Shown here: positions 34,583-45,656 of the stretch, piece by piece
Numbering within the stretch: the first letter of the stretch is position 1
Layout: every line of letters begins with the position of its first letter
From: Piscinibacter sp. XHJ-5
GTDB taxonomy: Bacteria > Pseudomonadota > Gammaproteobacteria > Burkholderiales > Burkholderiaceae_C
Assembly (NCBI RefSeq): GCF_029855045.1
Contig: NZ_CP123228.1
Span: 2,170,001 to 2,234,000, forward strand
Length of the DNA stretch: 64,000 bases
Reading direction: 5' to 3'
Position numbers and translations under genes: made by a program
The notes under the pieces: generated by a model
Seen by the model: only the letters and a program-made list of their open reading frames with translations
Databases searched by the model: none
What the model was told of the DNA's origin: nothing

Positions 34583-35380
34583 ATGGAGCCGAAGACCTCC
34601 GACCGTCCTTCCGACATGACGCCGCTCACGCGCGAAGGCGCCGTGGCGGTGATCCGGCTCAGCTACCCGGCGCGCCGCAATGCGTTCGGCATGCAGATGC
34701 GCACCCAGCTTCGCGACCGACTGCGTGAAGCGATGGCCGACGAGGCGCTGCGCGCGATCGTCATCACGGGCGAGGGTGGGCACTTCTGCGCCGGCGGCGA
34801 CATCAGCGAGATGGCGCAGCGCAGCCTGCTGCAGAACCGCGAGCGCTGGAACGTCGTCGTCGACCTGATCCGGCTGATCGCCACCGGGCCCAAGCCCGTC
34901 GTCACCGCCGTCGAAGGTTCCGCGATGGGTGCAGGCTTCTCGATCGCCGCGCTCGGCGACTACCTCGTCTGCGCGCGCGACGCGAAGTTCGGCGCCGCCT
35001 TCGCGCGCATGGGCCTGATGCCCGACATGGGCGCGCTGTGGAGCCTGCAGCACCGCGTGGGCCGCGCAAAGGCGCGCGAGATCCTCGGGCTGGCACGTCC
35101 GTTCGATGGTGCCGAGGCTTGTCGCATCGGCCTCGCCAACGAACTGTGCGAGCCCGGACAGGCGCTCGAACGCGGGATCGCGGTTGCGTCAGAGTACGCA
35201 GCGCTGCCGCCGGTGACCAGCGCGCTGCTCAAGAGCACGCTGGCCCAGGGCGTGGACTCGCTCGAGGCGGCGATTCGCAGCGAAACCGAGTTCCAGGCGG
35301 TCGCGATGGGCACGGCGGACCATCACGAGGCGGTGCGCGCCTTCATGGAAAAGCGCTCTCCGCGGTTCGAAGGCGCCTGA
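34583..35380 (+). CDS. Enoyl-CoA hydratase/isomerase family protein
   Basis: A 265-residue crotonase-fold protein with GEGGHFCAGGDISEMAQ and EGSAMGAGFSIAALGDYLV. ATG at 34583 lies 5 bp after the preceding hydratase. A second in-frame Met at 34616 would remove 11 poorly conserved residues. The C-terminus has the classic FMEKRSPRFEG ending. It is probably a hydratase or isomerase on a different intermediate from its neighbour. Confidence 0.9.
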   Translation: MEPKTSDRPSDMTPLTREGAVAVIRLSYPARRNAFGMQMRTQLRDRLREAMADEALRAIVITGEGGHFCAGGDISEMAQRSLLQNRERWNVVVDLIRLIATGPKPVVTAVEGSAMGAGFSIAALGDYLVCARDAKFGAAFARMGLMPDMGALWSLQHRVGRAKAREILGLARPFDGAEACRIGLANELCEPGQALERGIAVASEYAALPPVTSALLKSTLAQGVDSLEAAIRSETEFQAVAMGTADHHEAVRAFMEKRSPRFEGA

Positions 35381-35487
35381 CGGCATGCGATGTGACAAGC
35401 GCCGCGGCGCGTGCCTCTCTCGTCCGCCCGGCTGCGCGCTCGTGACCGCGGCACCTGCCACCGAATGAACGCGACTGGAGGGAAACG

Positions 35488-36927
35488 ATGCCCCCACCGA
35501 ACTTGAGCCCCGTCCGGTTGCGCGTGATCCTCGCCGTGCTGGTGATCACCGAGATCAACAGCGCCTTCGAGGTCGGGATGATGTACGGCATCCTCGGCAC
35601 GCTGGTGCGCGAGTTTCGCGACCCCGTCGGCGTCGGCTGGCTCATCACCGGATTCCTGCTCGTCGGTGCAGCGTCCGCGGCGCTGTGCTCGCGGCTCGGC
35701 GATCTGTACGGCCGGCGCCGCCTGGTGCTGGTGATGTTGTTCTTCGCGACCTGCGGGTCGCTGGTCAGCGCCCTGACCGACAGCCTCGGCGGGCTGATCG
35801 CCGGACGCGCACTGCAAGGCGTGGCCGCCGGCCTGCTGCCGTTGTGCATCGGCCTCGCGCGGGAGCTGTTCCCGGCCGGGCGGGTTCCCGTGGTCATCGG
35901 CTGGCTGGCCGCCGTCGCGAGCTTCGCCGCGAGCGTCGGCATTCTCTGCGGCGGCTGGCTGGCCGACAACGTCGGCTGGCGCTCGACCTTCTGGATCGGC
36001 GCCGGTCACGCGGTGGTGTCGATCGCCTGCGTGGCGCTGCTGCTGCCACGCTCGCAGCGACGCCCACGGATCGGCCGGCTCGACATCCTGGGCGGCGTGC
36101 TGTTCGCACCGGCGGTGGCGGCCATCCTGTTGGCCGTCACGCGGGTCAAGGCCTCGGGCTTGGGCGATCCGGTGACGCTCGGCTTGGCCGCCGCCGGCAT
36201 CGCCATGGGGGTGGCCTGGGTACGGCGCGAGCTGCAACACCCCGACCCGCTGCTCGACGTGCGCCAGTTCCGCCGGCGGCAGATCGGCCTCGCGATGCTG
36301 CTGATGCTTCTGTTCGGCCTCGGCACGTCGCAGCTGATGCTGGTGGTGCTGCTGATCGCGCAGCAGCCGGCGTGGGCCGGCATCGGGCTCGGCCTGACCG
36401 CCACCGCGGCGGCGTTGATCAAGCTGCCGGCCGCCACCGCGGGCCTGTTCGGCGCCCCCTGGAGCGGCCATCTGGCGGCGCGGCACGGGGCGCGGCGCGC
36501 CGCGATCGTCGGCACCGCCGTCATCAGCCTGAGCTGGATCGCGATGTCGCTGTGGCATCACACGGTCTGGCAGCTCGTGGTGCTCACCTTCATCGCCGTG
36601 GTGGGCGGCTCGATGCTGTATGCGGCGATTCCCAACCTGATCGTCGAGGTGGCGGCGACAGAGCGCACCAGCGAGCTCAACGGCATGTCGCACGTTCTGC
36701 GCACCGTCGGCACGGCGATCGGCACCCAGGCGGTGACGATGCTGCTGGCGAGCGCCACGGTTGCCGATCCGTCGGACGGTGCGGTCCATCACCCCGCGCC
36801 TGCGGCCTATATGCTGGCCTTCGTCGCCATCAACCTCTCCGCGGCCGTGTCCATCGTGGTCGCGCTCGCGCTGCCGCGCCGCTGCGGCCCCGTGCCGGCC
36901 GGAGCGGCGGCGGCTGCGGCTCATTGA
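35488..36927 (+). CDS. MFS transporter, 14-helix (DHA2) type
   Basis: A 479-residue membrane protein with about 14 hydrophobic segments. The loop 2-3 motif A reads GDLYGRRRLVLV, and GRALQGVAAGLLPLCIGLAR fits motif C-like helices of drug:H+ antiporters. GGAGGGAAACG is the ribosome site. In a catabolic cluster it may import or export the acid substrate or a toxic intermediate; direction cannot be told. The stop overlaps a possible TTG start of the thiolase. Confidence 0.9.
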   Translation: MPPPNLSPVRLRVILAVLVITEINSAFEVGMMYGILGTLVREFRDPVGVGWLITGFLLVGAASAALCSRLGDLYGRRRLVLVMLFFATCGSLVSALTDSLGGLIAGRALQGVAAGLLPLCIGLARELFPAGRVPVVIGWLAAVASFAASVGILCGGWLADNVGWRSTFWIGAGHAVVSIACVALLLPRSQRRPRIGRLDILGGVLFAPAVAAILLAVTRVKASGLGDPVTLGLAAAGIAMGVAWVRRELQHPDPLLDVRQFRRRQIGLAMLLMLLFGLGTSQLMLVVLLIAQQPAWAGIGLGLTATAAALIKLPAATAGLFGAPWSGHLAARHGARRAAIVGTAVISLSWIAMSLWHHTVWQLVVLTFIAVVGGSMLYAAIPNLIVEVAATERTSELNGMSHVLRTVGTAIGTQAVTMLLASATVADPSDGAVHHPAPAAYMLAFVAINLSAAVSIVVALALPRRCGPVPAGAAAAAAH

Positions 36928-36938
36928 AAGCCCTGAGC

Positions 36939-38144
36939 ATGAGAAGAGCCGCGATCGTCTGCCCCGTGCGCACCGGCGTCGGCGCGTTCGGTGGCAGCCT
37001 GAGGGCGCTGACAGCCGACCAGCTCGCGTCAGCGGTCCTGAAGGCGCTGCTCGAGCGCAGCCGCATCGACCCGGCGCGCATCGACGAGGTGATCTCGGCG
37101 CAGTCTTACTCGAACAGCGAGGCGCCGTGCATGGGCCGCTGGGCGGCGCTCGATGCGGGCCTGCCGCTCGACGTCGCCGGCTACAACCTCGACCGCCGCT
37201 GCGGCTCGGGGCTGCAGGCCGTCGTGAATGCCGCGATGCAGGTGCAGACCGGCGCGGCCGACGTCGTCGTCGCGCTTGGCGTCGAGAGCATGAGCAACAT
37301 CGAGTACTACAGCACCGACATGCGCTGGGGCTCGCGCGCCGGCTCGGTGAGCCTTCACGACCGGCTGCAGCGCGGCCGCGAGCGCTCGCAGCCGGAGCAT
37401 CGCTTCGGCTTCGTCTCCGGCATGCCCGAAACCGCCGAGAACCTGGCGCGCGAACACGGCATCACCCGCGAGCAGAGCGATGCATTCGCGGTGCGCAGCC
37501 ACCAACGCGCGGCCGCGGCGTGGGCGGCTGGCCGATTCGACGACGAGCTGGTGCCGGTGAGCGTTCCGCAAAAGAAGGGTGAACCGCTGAGCTTCGCCCG
37601 CGACGAGGGGGTGCGTGCGGACACGAGCCTGGAGGCGCTCGCAGCGCTGAAGCCATTGCTGAAGGGCGGCACGGTGACTGCCGGCAATGCGAGCCAGCAG
37701 AACGATGCGTCCGCGGCCTGCCTGGTGGTCGCCGAAGACAGGCTGGCCGAGCTCGGCCTCGAACCGATGGCCTGGTTCGGTGCCTGGGCCGCCGCGGGCT
37801 GCCACCCGGCGACGATGGGCATCGGCCCCGTGCCCGCGGTGCGCAAGCTGTTCGCGCGCACAGGCCTCGGTTTCGACCGCATCGACGTGGTCGAGCTGAA
37901 CGAAGCCTTCGCCGCCCAGGCGCTCGCCGTGCTGAAGGGCTGGGACCAGCCGCTCGCGGAGATCGACGAGCGGCTCAATGTGAACGGCTCGGGCATTTCG
38001 CTGGGCCACCCGATCGGCGCCACCGGCGTTCGCATGCTGGCCACTGGCCTGCACGAGCTGAAGCGCCGGCGCGGGCGGCGGCTCCTTGCAACCATGTGCA
38101 TAGGCGGAGGACAGGGCCTGGCCGCACTGTTCGAACGCCCGTGA
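36939..38144 (+). CDS. Acetyl-CoA acyltransferase (thiolase)
   Basis: A 401-residue thiolase with nucleophile Cys in DRRCGSGLQAVVNAA, His in GHPIGATGVRML and the second Cys in MCIGGGQGLAALF. The start at ATG 36939 is chosen because the MRRAAIVCPVRTGVG N-terminus is normal; TTG 36924, overlapping the MFS stop, would extend it by five residues. It cleaves a 3-ketoacyl-CoA. Compared with the thiolase at 1720 it belongs to the same broad class but is not a recent copy. Confidence 0.92.
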   Translation: MRRAAIVCPVRTGVGAFGGSLRALTADQLASAVLKALLERSRIDPARIDEVISAQSYSNSEAPCMGRWAALDAGLPLDVAGYNLDRRCGSGLQAVVNAAMQVQTGAADVVVALGVESMSNIEYYSTDMRWGSRAGSVSLHDRLQRGRERSQPEHRFGFVSGMPETAENLAREHGITREQSDAFAVRSHQRAAAAWAAGRFDDELVPVSVPQKKGEPLSFARDEGVRADTSLEALAALKPLLKGGTVTAGNASQQNDASAACLVVAEDRLAELGLEPMAWFGAWAAAGCHPATMGIGPVPAVRKLFARTGLGFDRIDVVELNEAFAAQALAVLKGWDQPLAEIDERLNVNGSGISLGHPIGATGVRMLATGLHELKRRRGRRLLATMCIGGGQGLAALFERP

Positions 38145-38158
38145 ACCCCTCGACCACC

Positions 38159-39139
38159 ATGCTGAACACTCGCATCACCGACCTGCTGAAGATCCGCCAT
38201 CCCATCGTCCAGGGCGGCATGCGCGGCCTGGGGCTCGCGCCGCTGGCCGCGGCCGTTTCCAACGCCGGCGCTCTCGGGATGCTGTCGGCGCACACGCATC
38301 CCGACGCGCCGAGCCTGCGCCGCGAGATCGAGCGCACGCGCGCGCTGACCGGCGCGCCGTTCGGGGTCAACCTCACCGTGCTGCCCTCGCTCGGCTCGCG
38401 CGATTTCGACGGCTACGCGCGCGTGATCGTCGAGACGGGCGTACCGGTCGTCGAGACGAGCGGCGGCAACCCGGCGAAGTACATCGCGCTGTTCAAGCAG
38501 CACGGCATCACCGTGCTGCACAAGGTGTCGTCATCGTTGCGCTTCGCGCTGAAGGCGCAGGACCTGGGCGCCGACGCGGTCACGCTGCATGGATTCGAAT
38601 GTGCCGGGCATCCGGGCGAGGACGACATTCCCGGCCTGGTGCTCATTCCCGCGGCGGCGCGAGCCCTTCGCCTGCCGGTGCTGTGCTCCGGCGGCGTTGC
38701 CGACGGCCGGGGCCTGGCGGCGGTGCTCGCGCTGGGCGGCGAGGGCGTGGTCATGGGAACGCGCTTCATGCTGACGCAGGAGTGTTCGCTGCACGACGCC
38801 GTGAAGGAGCGCCTGCGTGCGGCAGGCCTGCGCGATACGGCGATGGTCGGCCGCACCGTGCGCGATCCGGCGCGCGTCTGGCGCAATGCCTTCGTCGAGC
38901 AGGTGCTCGCGGCCGAGAAGCAGGGGAGCGCCGGTCCCGAAGAGTTTCACCAGCTCGTCGACGCCGAACGGTGGATCGCAGCCTCTCGCCGCGGCGATTC
39001 CGAAGGCGGCGCGTTCCCTGCAGGACTGTCGCTGGGCCTCATCGACGACCTGCCCACCGTCGCGGATGCGGTGTCGGCGATGGTCGCGCAGGCCGAGGCG
39101 GTGATCCGCGATCGACTGGGCGGCATGCTGCGCGCCTGA
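38159..39139 (+). CDS. Nitronate monooxygenase-like FMN enzyme
   Basis: A 326-residue NMO/2-nitropropane dioxygenase-fold TIM barrel. It shows HPIVQGGMRGLGLAPLAAA, then VTLHGFECAGHPGEDDIPG and the phosphate-binding end PVLCSGGVADGRGLAAVLA with VVMGTRFMLTQE. In acyl-CoA clusters such genes are often FMN enoyl reductases or oxygenases of unknown substrate rather than nitronate enzymes. The start could also be GTG 38141, overlapping the thiolase stop. Confidence 0.85.
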   Translation: MLNTRITDLLKIRHPIVQGGMRGLGLAPLAAAVSNAGALGMLSAHTHPDAPSLRREIERTRALTGAPFGVNLTVLPSLGSRDFDGYARVIVETGVPVVETSGGNPAKYIALFKQHGITVLHKVSSSLRFALKAQDLGADAVTLHGFECAGHPGEDDIPGLVLIPAAARALRLPVLCSGGVADGRGLAAVLALGGEGVVMGTRFMLTQECSLHDAVKERLRAAGLRDTAMVGRTVRDPARVWRNAFVEQVLAAEKQGSAGPEEFHQLVDAERWIAASRRGDSEGGAFPAGLSLGLIDDLPTVADAVSAMVAQAEAVIRDRLGGMLRA

Positions 39140-39151
39140 AGGAGACAGACC

Positions 39152-40112
39152 GTGACCCGCTCGATCCTGCTCGTGGCAGCCCTGCTTGCCCTGGCCGCCG
39201 CGAACCCCGCCCGCGCACAGGAGTGGCCGAAGGCCAGGCCGGTGCACCTCGTCGTGCCTTTCGCGCCGGGCGGCGCCACCGACGTCCTCGGACGGCTGAT
39301 CGGCGGCGAGCTGGCCAAGGTGCTGGGCCAGGCGGTGGTGGTCGACAACAAGGCGGGCGCCGCCGGCTCGATCGGCACCGACCTCGTCGCCAAGTCATCA
39401 CCCGACGGCTACACGATCTGCTTCTGCACCACCGGACCGCAGGCGATCCTGCCTCACCTGACGAAGCTGCCCTTCGATCCGCGAACCGACCTGGTGCCCG
39501 TCGTGCACATCCACAACGTTCCGAACGTGCTGCTGTCACGCAGCCGGTTCGAGGCGAGCAGCGTCAAGGAACTGGTTGCGCGGGCCTTGGACAGGCCGGG
39601 CACGATCACCTATGCATCGACCGGGCAGGGCGGGCCGCAACACCTGGCCGGCGAGCACTTCCAGAAGCTTGCGGGCATCAAGCTCGTGCACGTGCCGTAC
39701 AAGGGCGAGAACCCGGCATTCGCCGACCTCGTTGGCGGACAGATCGACCTGGCGATAGGCTCGATCGCGGTGGCCGAGCCGCTGCTGGCCGCGGGCAAGA
39801 TCAAGGCGATCGCCGTCACGGGCACGAGGCGCTCGCCCTTGCTGCCGAACGTGCCGACGGTCGCCGAATCGGGGTTCCCGAACTACGAGGCCTTCACCCT
39901 CGTGGGCCTGAACCTGCCGGCCGGCACGCCACGGGACATCGTCGACCGGCTCAACACGGCCGCCAACCAGGTGCTGGCGACTCCCGCGGTGCGGGAAAGA
40001 ATGCTGGCGATGGGTGTGGAGCCGGTCGGCGGCACGGCCCGGGGCTACGCCGACTTCCTCAAGTCGGAATACGAGAAGAATGGCCGCATCGTCAAGGAAG
40101 GCAGCATCGCGC

Positions 40113-40123
<11 letters not shown>
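39152..40123 (+). CDS. Bug/TctC-family periplasmic receptor
   Basis: A 323-residue receptor with signal peptide (SILLVAALLALAAANPARAQ) and the signature HLVVPFAPGGATDVLGRLI, followed by NKAGAAGSIG. The start is GTG at 39152 after AAGGAGACAG. It differs clearly from the two receptors at 2953 and 13543, being of the more common Bug subgroup. Its last 11 bp overlap, tail to tail, the end of the convergent ligase gene, leaving no room for a terminator. Confidence 0.92.
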
Positions 40124-41716
<1,593 letters not shown>

Positions 41717-41717
<1 letters not shown>

Positions 41718-42604
41718 CACGCGGGCGGGCGCGCGAGCAGGCAGCGCAGCGTCGCCACGAGCGCCAGCGGCTGGTCGAGCATCAGGTGATGGTGAGCATC
41801 CGGGAGCTCGATCAGGCTGCGGCAGCGCGGGAGCATCGCTGCGATGCGACGTGCGCGGGGCGCGTCCAGCAATGCGCTGTGCTCGCCGCGAACCAGGTCC
41901 ACCGGCACCTCGACCGCGCGCGCGTAGTCGTCCATCGGCAGACCCATCAAGTCGAGCGGCAGCGCGGGGTCGAACTGCCAGGTCCAGCCGCCGTCGACCT
42001 CGCGCAATGACTGGCTGGCGAGGTAGGACTTCAGGTAGCCGAGATGAGGCTGGTCGGGCAGCAACCGAAAGCGCGATTCGGCGAGCCGGCGGTCGGCATA
42101 GGGCCGAGGGTTGCCGACCGCCAGGCGAGGAAACGGCGCATCGCCGCGCATCGCGATGTGCGAGTCGAGCACGATCGCGTGCGAGATCAGCCGGCGCGTG
42201 CGGACACAGCCCTCGAGCAAACGTCCTCCGCCGAAGCTGTGCGCGGCGACGGTCACGCCGCCCTGCGGCGACTGCGGGGCCAGCTGCTCGACTGCGGCGA
42301 TGACGTCGTCGGTGAACGCTGCGGTGGTGTAGATCGCGCGCGAGCCGCTTTCGCCCATGCCGGCCAGGTCGAGCGCGAACACCCGGTGGGTGGCGCAGAA
42401 CCACGGCGCGATGAAGTCCCACCAGTGCGCATTGCCGCGGTAGCCGTGCACCAGCAGCAGCGGCGGCTTGTCGCGCTCGCCGGCATTCCAGCCGGCCATG
42501 TGGAGGCCGGTGCCGTCGCGGCTGGTCAACGCGTGGGCGCTGCGCGGCTGCGCCACGGCTTCGTGAAACCAGGCGGGCGCGCCGTCCTCCAGCGGCATCT
42601 TCAT
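41717..42604 (-). CDS. Alpha/beta hydrolase
   Basis: A 295-residue hydrolase with LLLVHGYRGNAHWWD (oxyanion strand), nucleophile elbow VAAHSFGGGRLLE (Ser about 127), LVRGEHSALLD (acid) and a late His in PDAHHHLMLD. It overlaps the SDR stop by 4 bp and the ligase start by one base, so all three are co-translated. It may open a lactone or ester, or hydrolyse a C-C bond; the family alone does not decide. Confidence 0.88.
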
Positions 42605-43449
42605 CGCGTGCGCAGCGCGTCCCACTGCCCGTCGTCCCAGTCCTGCATCGCGCGGAAGGTCGGCCCGCCGGCGCCTTGCATCCATCGGCCGCCGTCCATC
42701 ACGATGAGGTCGCCGGTGAGGTAGCCCGATCCGTCGGCGGCGAGGTAGGCGTACAGGTCGGCCAACTCGCTGTGCTTGCCGAAGCGGCGCAGCGGCACGC
42801 CGCGTTCCTGTGGCTCGACCTGGCTGCCGGGCGGATACAGGCGCTCCCACGCACCTTCGGTCGGGAACAGGCCCGGCGCGACGCAGTTCAGGCGGATGCC
42901 TTTCGGGCCCCATTCGACGGCCAAGCTGCGCGTCATTGCCAGCACTCCGGCCTTCGCCGCGGCCGACGGCGCCGTGAACGACTGGCCGGTCATCACCGGC
43001 GTGGAGACCGTGGAGATCACGTTGCCGGGGCGGCCCGCCTCGATCCATCGCCGGCCGGCAGCGATCGTGCAGTAGAACGTGCCGTGCAGCACGATGCCCA
43101 GCACCGCGTCGACCGCGCGCGGCGAGAGCCTGTCGGTGCGCGCGATGAAGTTGGCCGCGGCGTTGCACAGCAGCACGTCGAGCGGGCCGCGGGTCCAGAT
43201 GGTGTCCATCATCGACTCGACTTGCGCGGCATCGCGGACGTCGCACGCGACGGTGTCGACGCGCGCGCCCGCGACGGCGGCACGGAACTCATCGGCGGTG
43301 GCATCGAGCACTTCCTTGCGGCGGCCGCAGATCACGAGGTGCGCGCCCAGGTCGACGAAGTGCCTGCCGATGCTCTTGCCGAGCCCGGTGCCGCCGCCGG
43401 TGATCAGGATCTTCTTGCCCGCCAGCAGGTCGGCTTTGAACATGGTCAT
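42601..43449 (-). CDS. Short-chain dehydrogenase/reductase (2,4-dienoyl-CoA reductase-like)
   Basis: A 282-residue classical SDR: ITGGGTGLGKSIGRHFV for NAD(P), CNAAANFIARTD after the NAG-type motif, and C-terminal NCVAPGLFPTEG. The strand GGGTGLG plus AANF and the position usually holding YxxxK (FTAPSAAAKAG, with Ser/Ala instead of Tyr) match 2,4-dienoyl-CoA reductase-type SDRs, which lack the normal Tyr. The start at 43449 follows GAGGATCACC. It suggests reduction of unsaturated CoA intermediates. Confidence 0.88.
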   Translation of the reverse strand: MTMFKADLLAGKKILITGGGTGLGKSIGRHFVDLGAHLVICGRRKEVLDATADEFRAAVAGARVDTVACDVRDAAQVESMMDTIWTRGPLDVLLCNAAANFIARTDRLSPRAVDAVLGIVLHGTFYCTIAAGRRWIEAGRPGNVISTVSTPVMTGQSFTAPSAAAKAGVLAMTRSLAVEWGPKGIRLNCVAPGLFPTEGAWERLYPPGSQVEPQERGVPLRRFGKHSELADLYAYLAADGSGYLTGDLIVMDGGRWMQGAGGPTFRAMQDWDDGQWDALRTR

Positions 43450-43460
43450 GGTGATCCTCG

Positions 43461-44255
43461 TCAGCGCCCGACGAAGCGCGCGACGCGCTTCTCGACGAAG
43501 GACCTGCGGCCCTCCGCCGCATCCTCGGTGCCATAAAGAAACGTGTTCCTCGCGGTGACATGGGTCGCGGCGTGGATCCAGCCCTGGCCCTGCGCGATGC
43601 GCGCGTTCTCGATCGTTGCCTGCACCGCGAGCGGCGCCTGCTCCGCGACTCGCTGCGCGAAGGCCAGCGCGCGCTCGAACTGCTGGCCGGCCGGAACGAC
43701 TTCCTGCACGAGGCCGATGCGCAGCGCCTCGGCGCTGTCGAACTCGTCGCCGGTCAGTAGCCATTTCATCGCGTTGCCCCAGCCCGCGCGCTCGACGATG
43801 CGGAAGCTGCCGCCGGCGCCGGGCATGATGCCCCGCCTGACCTCCATCTGCGCGAAGCGGCAGTCGTCGGCGGCGATCACCACGTCGGCGGCGAGCATCA
43901 GCTCGATCGCGATGGTGAAGCACAGCCCCTGCATGGCCGCGACGACCGGCTTCCTGCGCCAGGGCTCGCGCATCTGCACCGGATCGACCAGGTGCAGCGG
44001 CACGTAGGGCTTGCCTTCCTTGCGGTACTCGGCCATCAGCGGCAGGTCGATGCCGGCGGAAAAGTGCCCGCCCTTCGCGTGGAGCAGTCCGACAAAGAGG
44101 TCGGGAGAGCTCTCCAGCAGCGTGTAGGCCTCGCCGAGCTCGCGGAACATCTTCGGCGTCACGCCGTTGCGCTTCTCGACACGGTCCAGGCCGATCAGCA
44201 GAACCGCGCCGCGCTTCTCGACGACGACCTGGCCTTCGGGGTGGCGTTCGCTCAT
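43461..44255 (-). CDS. Enoyl-CoA hydratase/isomerase family protein
   Basis: A 264-residue crotonase-fold protein. The first oxyanion segment is GGHFSAGIDLPLMAEY and the second MQGLCFTIAIELMLAAD; both vary from the common AGGDI and GxxxGGG forms, so activity may differ from plain hydration. It ends SFVEKRVARFVGR. The start at 44255 follows AAAGGATCC. It lies between the acyl-CoA dehydrogenase and the SDR in a minus-strand operon. Confidence 0.88.
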   Translation of the reverse strand: MSERHPEGQVVVEKRGAVLLIGLDRVEKRNGVTPKMFRELGEAYTLLESSPDLFVGLLHAKGGHFSAGIDLPLMAEYRKEGKPYVPLHLVDPVQMREPWRRKPVVAAMQGLCFTIAIELMLAADVVIAADDCRFAQMEVRRGIMPGAGGSFRIVERAGWGNAMKWLLTGDEFDSAEALRIGLVQEVVPAGQQFERALAFAQRVAEQAPLAVQATIENARIAQGQGWIHAATHVTARNTFLYGTEDAAEGRRSFVEKRVARFVGR

Positions 44256-44266
44256 CGTGGATCCTT

Positions 44267-45382
44267 TCAGAGGAATTCGCCGTAGGCCTCGACCTGGTGC
44301 TCTGTGTTGCCGAGCGTCATGTCGATCGCCGTCAGGCGCTTGAAGTAGTGGCCGCAGGCCATTTCGTCGGTCATGCCCATGCCACCGTGCAGCTGCGTTG
44401 CCTGCTGGCCGACGAAGCGGCCCGAGCGCCCGGCCATCGCCTTGGCGGCGATGGCGCCGCGGCGGCGCTGCGCGCGATCGTCGGCGTCGGCGCCGGCTGC
44501 GGCCATCAGCGCGAGCGCGCGCGCCTGCTCCACGGCGATGCGCATGTCGGCCGCGCGGTGCTGCAGGGACTGGAAGCTGCCGATGGGCTTGCCGAACTGC
44601 ATGCGCGTGCGCAGGTGCTCGCACGTCAGCTCGGTGAGGCGGTCCATCGCGCCGACCGCCTCGGCGGCCAGCGCCGCGAGCGCTTGATCGACGGCCCATT
44701 CGAGCAGCGGGTAGCCTGCGCCGACCGCACCGATCACCTGGTCGTCGGCGACCCGCACCTGGTCCAGGCGAAGCTCGGCGACGCGCCGGTGATCGATCGT
44801 CGGAAAGCCTTGGGCGTGCACGCCGGCGGCAGCAGCGTCGACGATGAACAGCGTGACGCCCTCGGCGCTGCGTGCGGGGACGATGAGCCAATGCGCGCTG
44901 TCGCCGTGAGGCACCACGCACTTCGCGCCGTCCAGCACGAAGCCGCCGTCACGCCGTTCGGCGCCGGTACGGATGTCATTCAGGTCGTAGCGCGCCTGCG
45001 GCTCCAGGGCCGCGAGCGCGAAGCGCTGCGAGCCGTCGGCAATGCAGGGCAGCCAGCGCGAACGCTGCGCCGCGCTGCCGAAGCGCGCGATCAGACGCGG
45101 CGCGACGACGCCGGTGTCGATGTAGGGTTCGAGCACGAGCCCGCGCCCGAGCTGTTCCATCACCATCAGCGTCTCGACCGGTCCACCGCCGATGCCGCCG
45201 TGCTCGACCGGCACGTTCAGCCCGAACAGGCCCATGCCGGCGAGCGTGTCCCAGAGCTCTTGCGAGAAGCCGCCGTTCTTCGCCAGTCGCTTGCGCCGCG
45301 CCTCGAACTCGTACTCGGCGGCGACGAAGCGGCCCACCGTGTCGGCGAGCATGCGTTGTTCGTCATCGAGGGTGAAATCCAT
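44267..45382 (-). CDS. Acyl-CoA dehydrogenase, second subunit type
   Basis: A 371-residue acyl-CoA dehydrogenase homolog with HLRTRMQFGKPIGSFQSLQ and QLHGGMGMTDEM. The N-terminal half keeps VPVEHGGIGGGP. It partners the regular dehydrogenase at 45653, echoing the pair at 9020/10201. Its ATG at 45382 lies two bases beyond the edge of the 272-bp multi-arm palindrome, which therefore supplies the whole leader. The bases just before the ATG (CACTAGAA) form no good ribosome site. Confidence 0.9.
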   Translation of the reverse strand: MDFTLDDEQRMLADTVGRFVAAEYEFEARRKRLAKNGGFSQELWDTLAGMGLFGLNVPVEHGGIGGGPVETLMVMEQLGRGLVLEPYIDTGVVAPRLIARFGSAAQRSRWLPCIADGSQRFALAALEPQARYDLNDIRTGAERRDGGFVLDGAKCVVPHGDSAHWLIVPARSAEGVTLFIVDAAAAGVHAQGFPTIDHRRVAELRLDQVRVADDQVIGAVGAGYPLLEWAVDQALAALAAEAVGAMDRLTELTCEHLRTRMQFGKPIGSFQSLQHRAADMRIAVEQARALALMAAAGADADDRAQRRRGAIAAKAMAGRSGRFVGQQATQLHGGMGMTDEMACGHYFKRLTAIDMTLGNTEHQVEAYGEFL

Positions 45383-45384
45383 TT

Positions 45385-45656
45385 CTAGTGTCGTGAGTTG
45401 GAAATACGTGGCATTTCGATTCGACCAGATGGTGATGATCGGGCGGCTGCGCGAAGGGGCCAATACTGGACGTATTGGCCCCTTCGCGCAGGCGCCCGAG
45501 GGCGCCATCTGGTCGAACCGAAGGCGGGCCCAAACGGGGCGATCGCCGCGTTGCAGAGTCGGGTCCATACCCCCGGTATGGACCCGACTCCGCGCCTTGC
45601 GCTCATCCCCGTTTGGGCCCGTCGAAACGCCACGTATTTCCAACTCACGACACTAG
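45385..45656. repeat. 272-bp multi-arm palindromic element (cloverleaf-like)
   Basis: Outer inverted repeats of 28 perfect bp (45385-45412 and 45629-45656, ends CTAGTGTCGTGAG) extend to about 33 bp with one mismatch. Inside are two independent arms. The left arm has stems 45420-45432/45505-45517 and, within it, a perfect 19-bp hairpin 45448-45466/45472-45490. The right arm has stems 45525-45539/45607-45621 and a perfect 15-bp hairpin 45556-45570/45576-45590. Both ends are CTAG, perhaps a target duplication. It fills the gap between two dehydrogenase genes exactly: the upstream stop TAG lies in its end. No coding sense was seen. It is probably a MITE-like element with strong RNA folding. Confidence 0.9.

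Noticed and set aside
35323..36924. 533-codon minus-strand frame opposite the MFS gene
   Set aside because: Product is Arg/Gln/His-rich and mirrors the hydrophobic MFS codons; no signal of its own.
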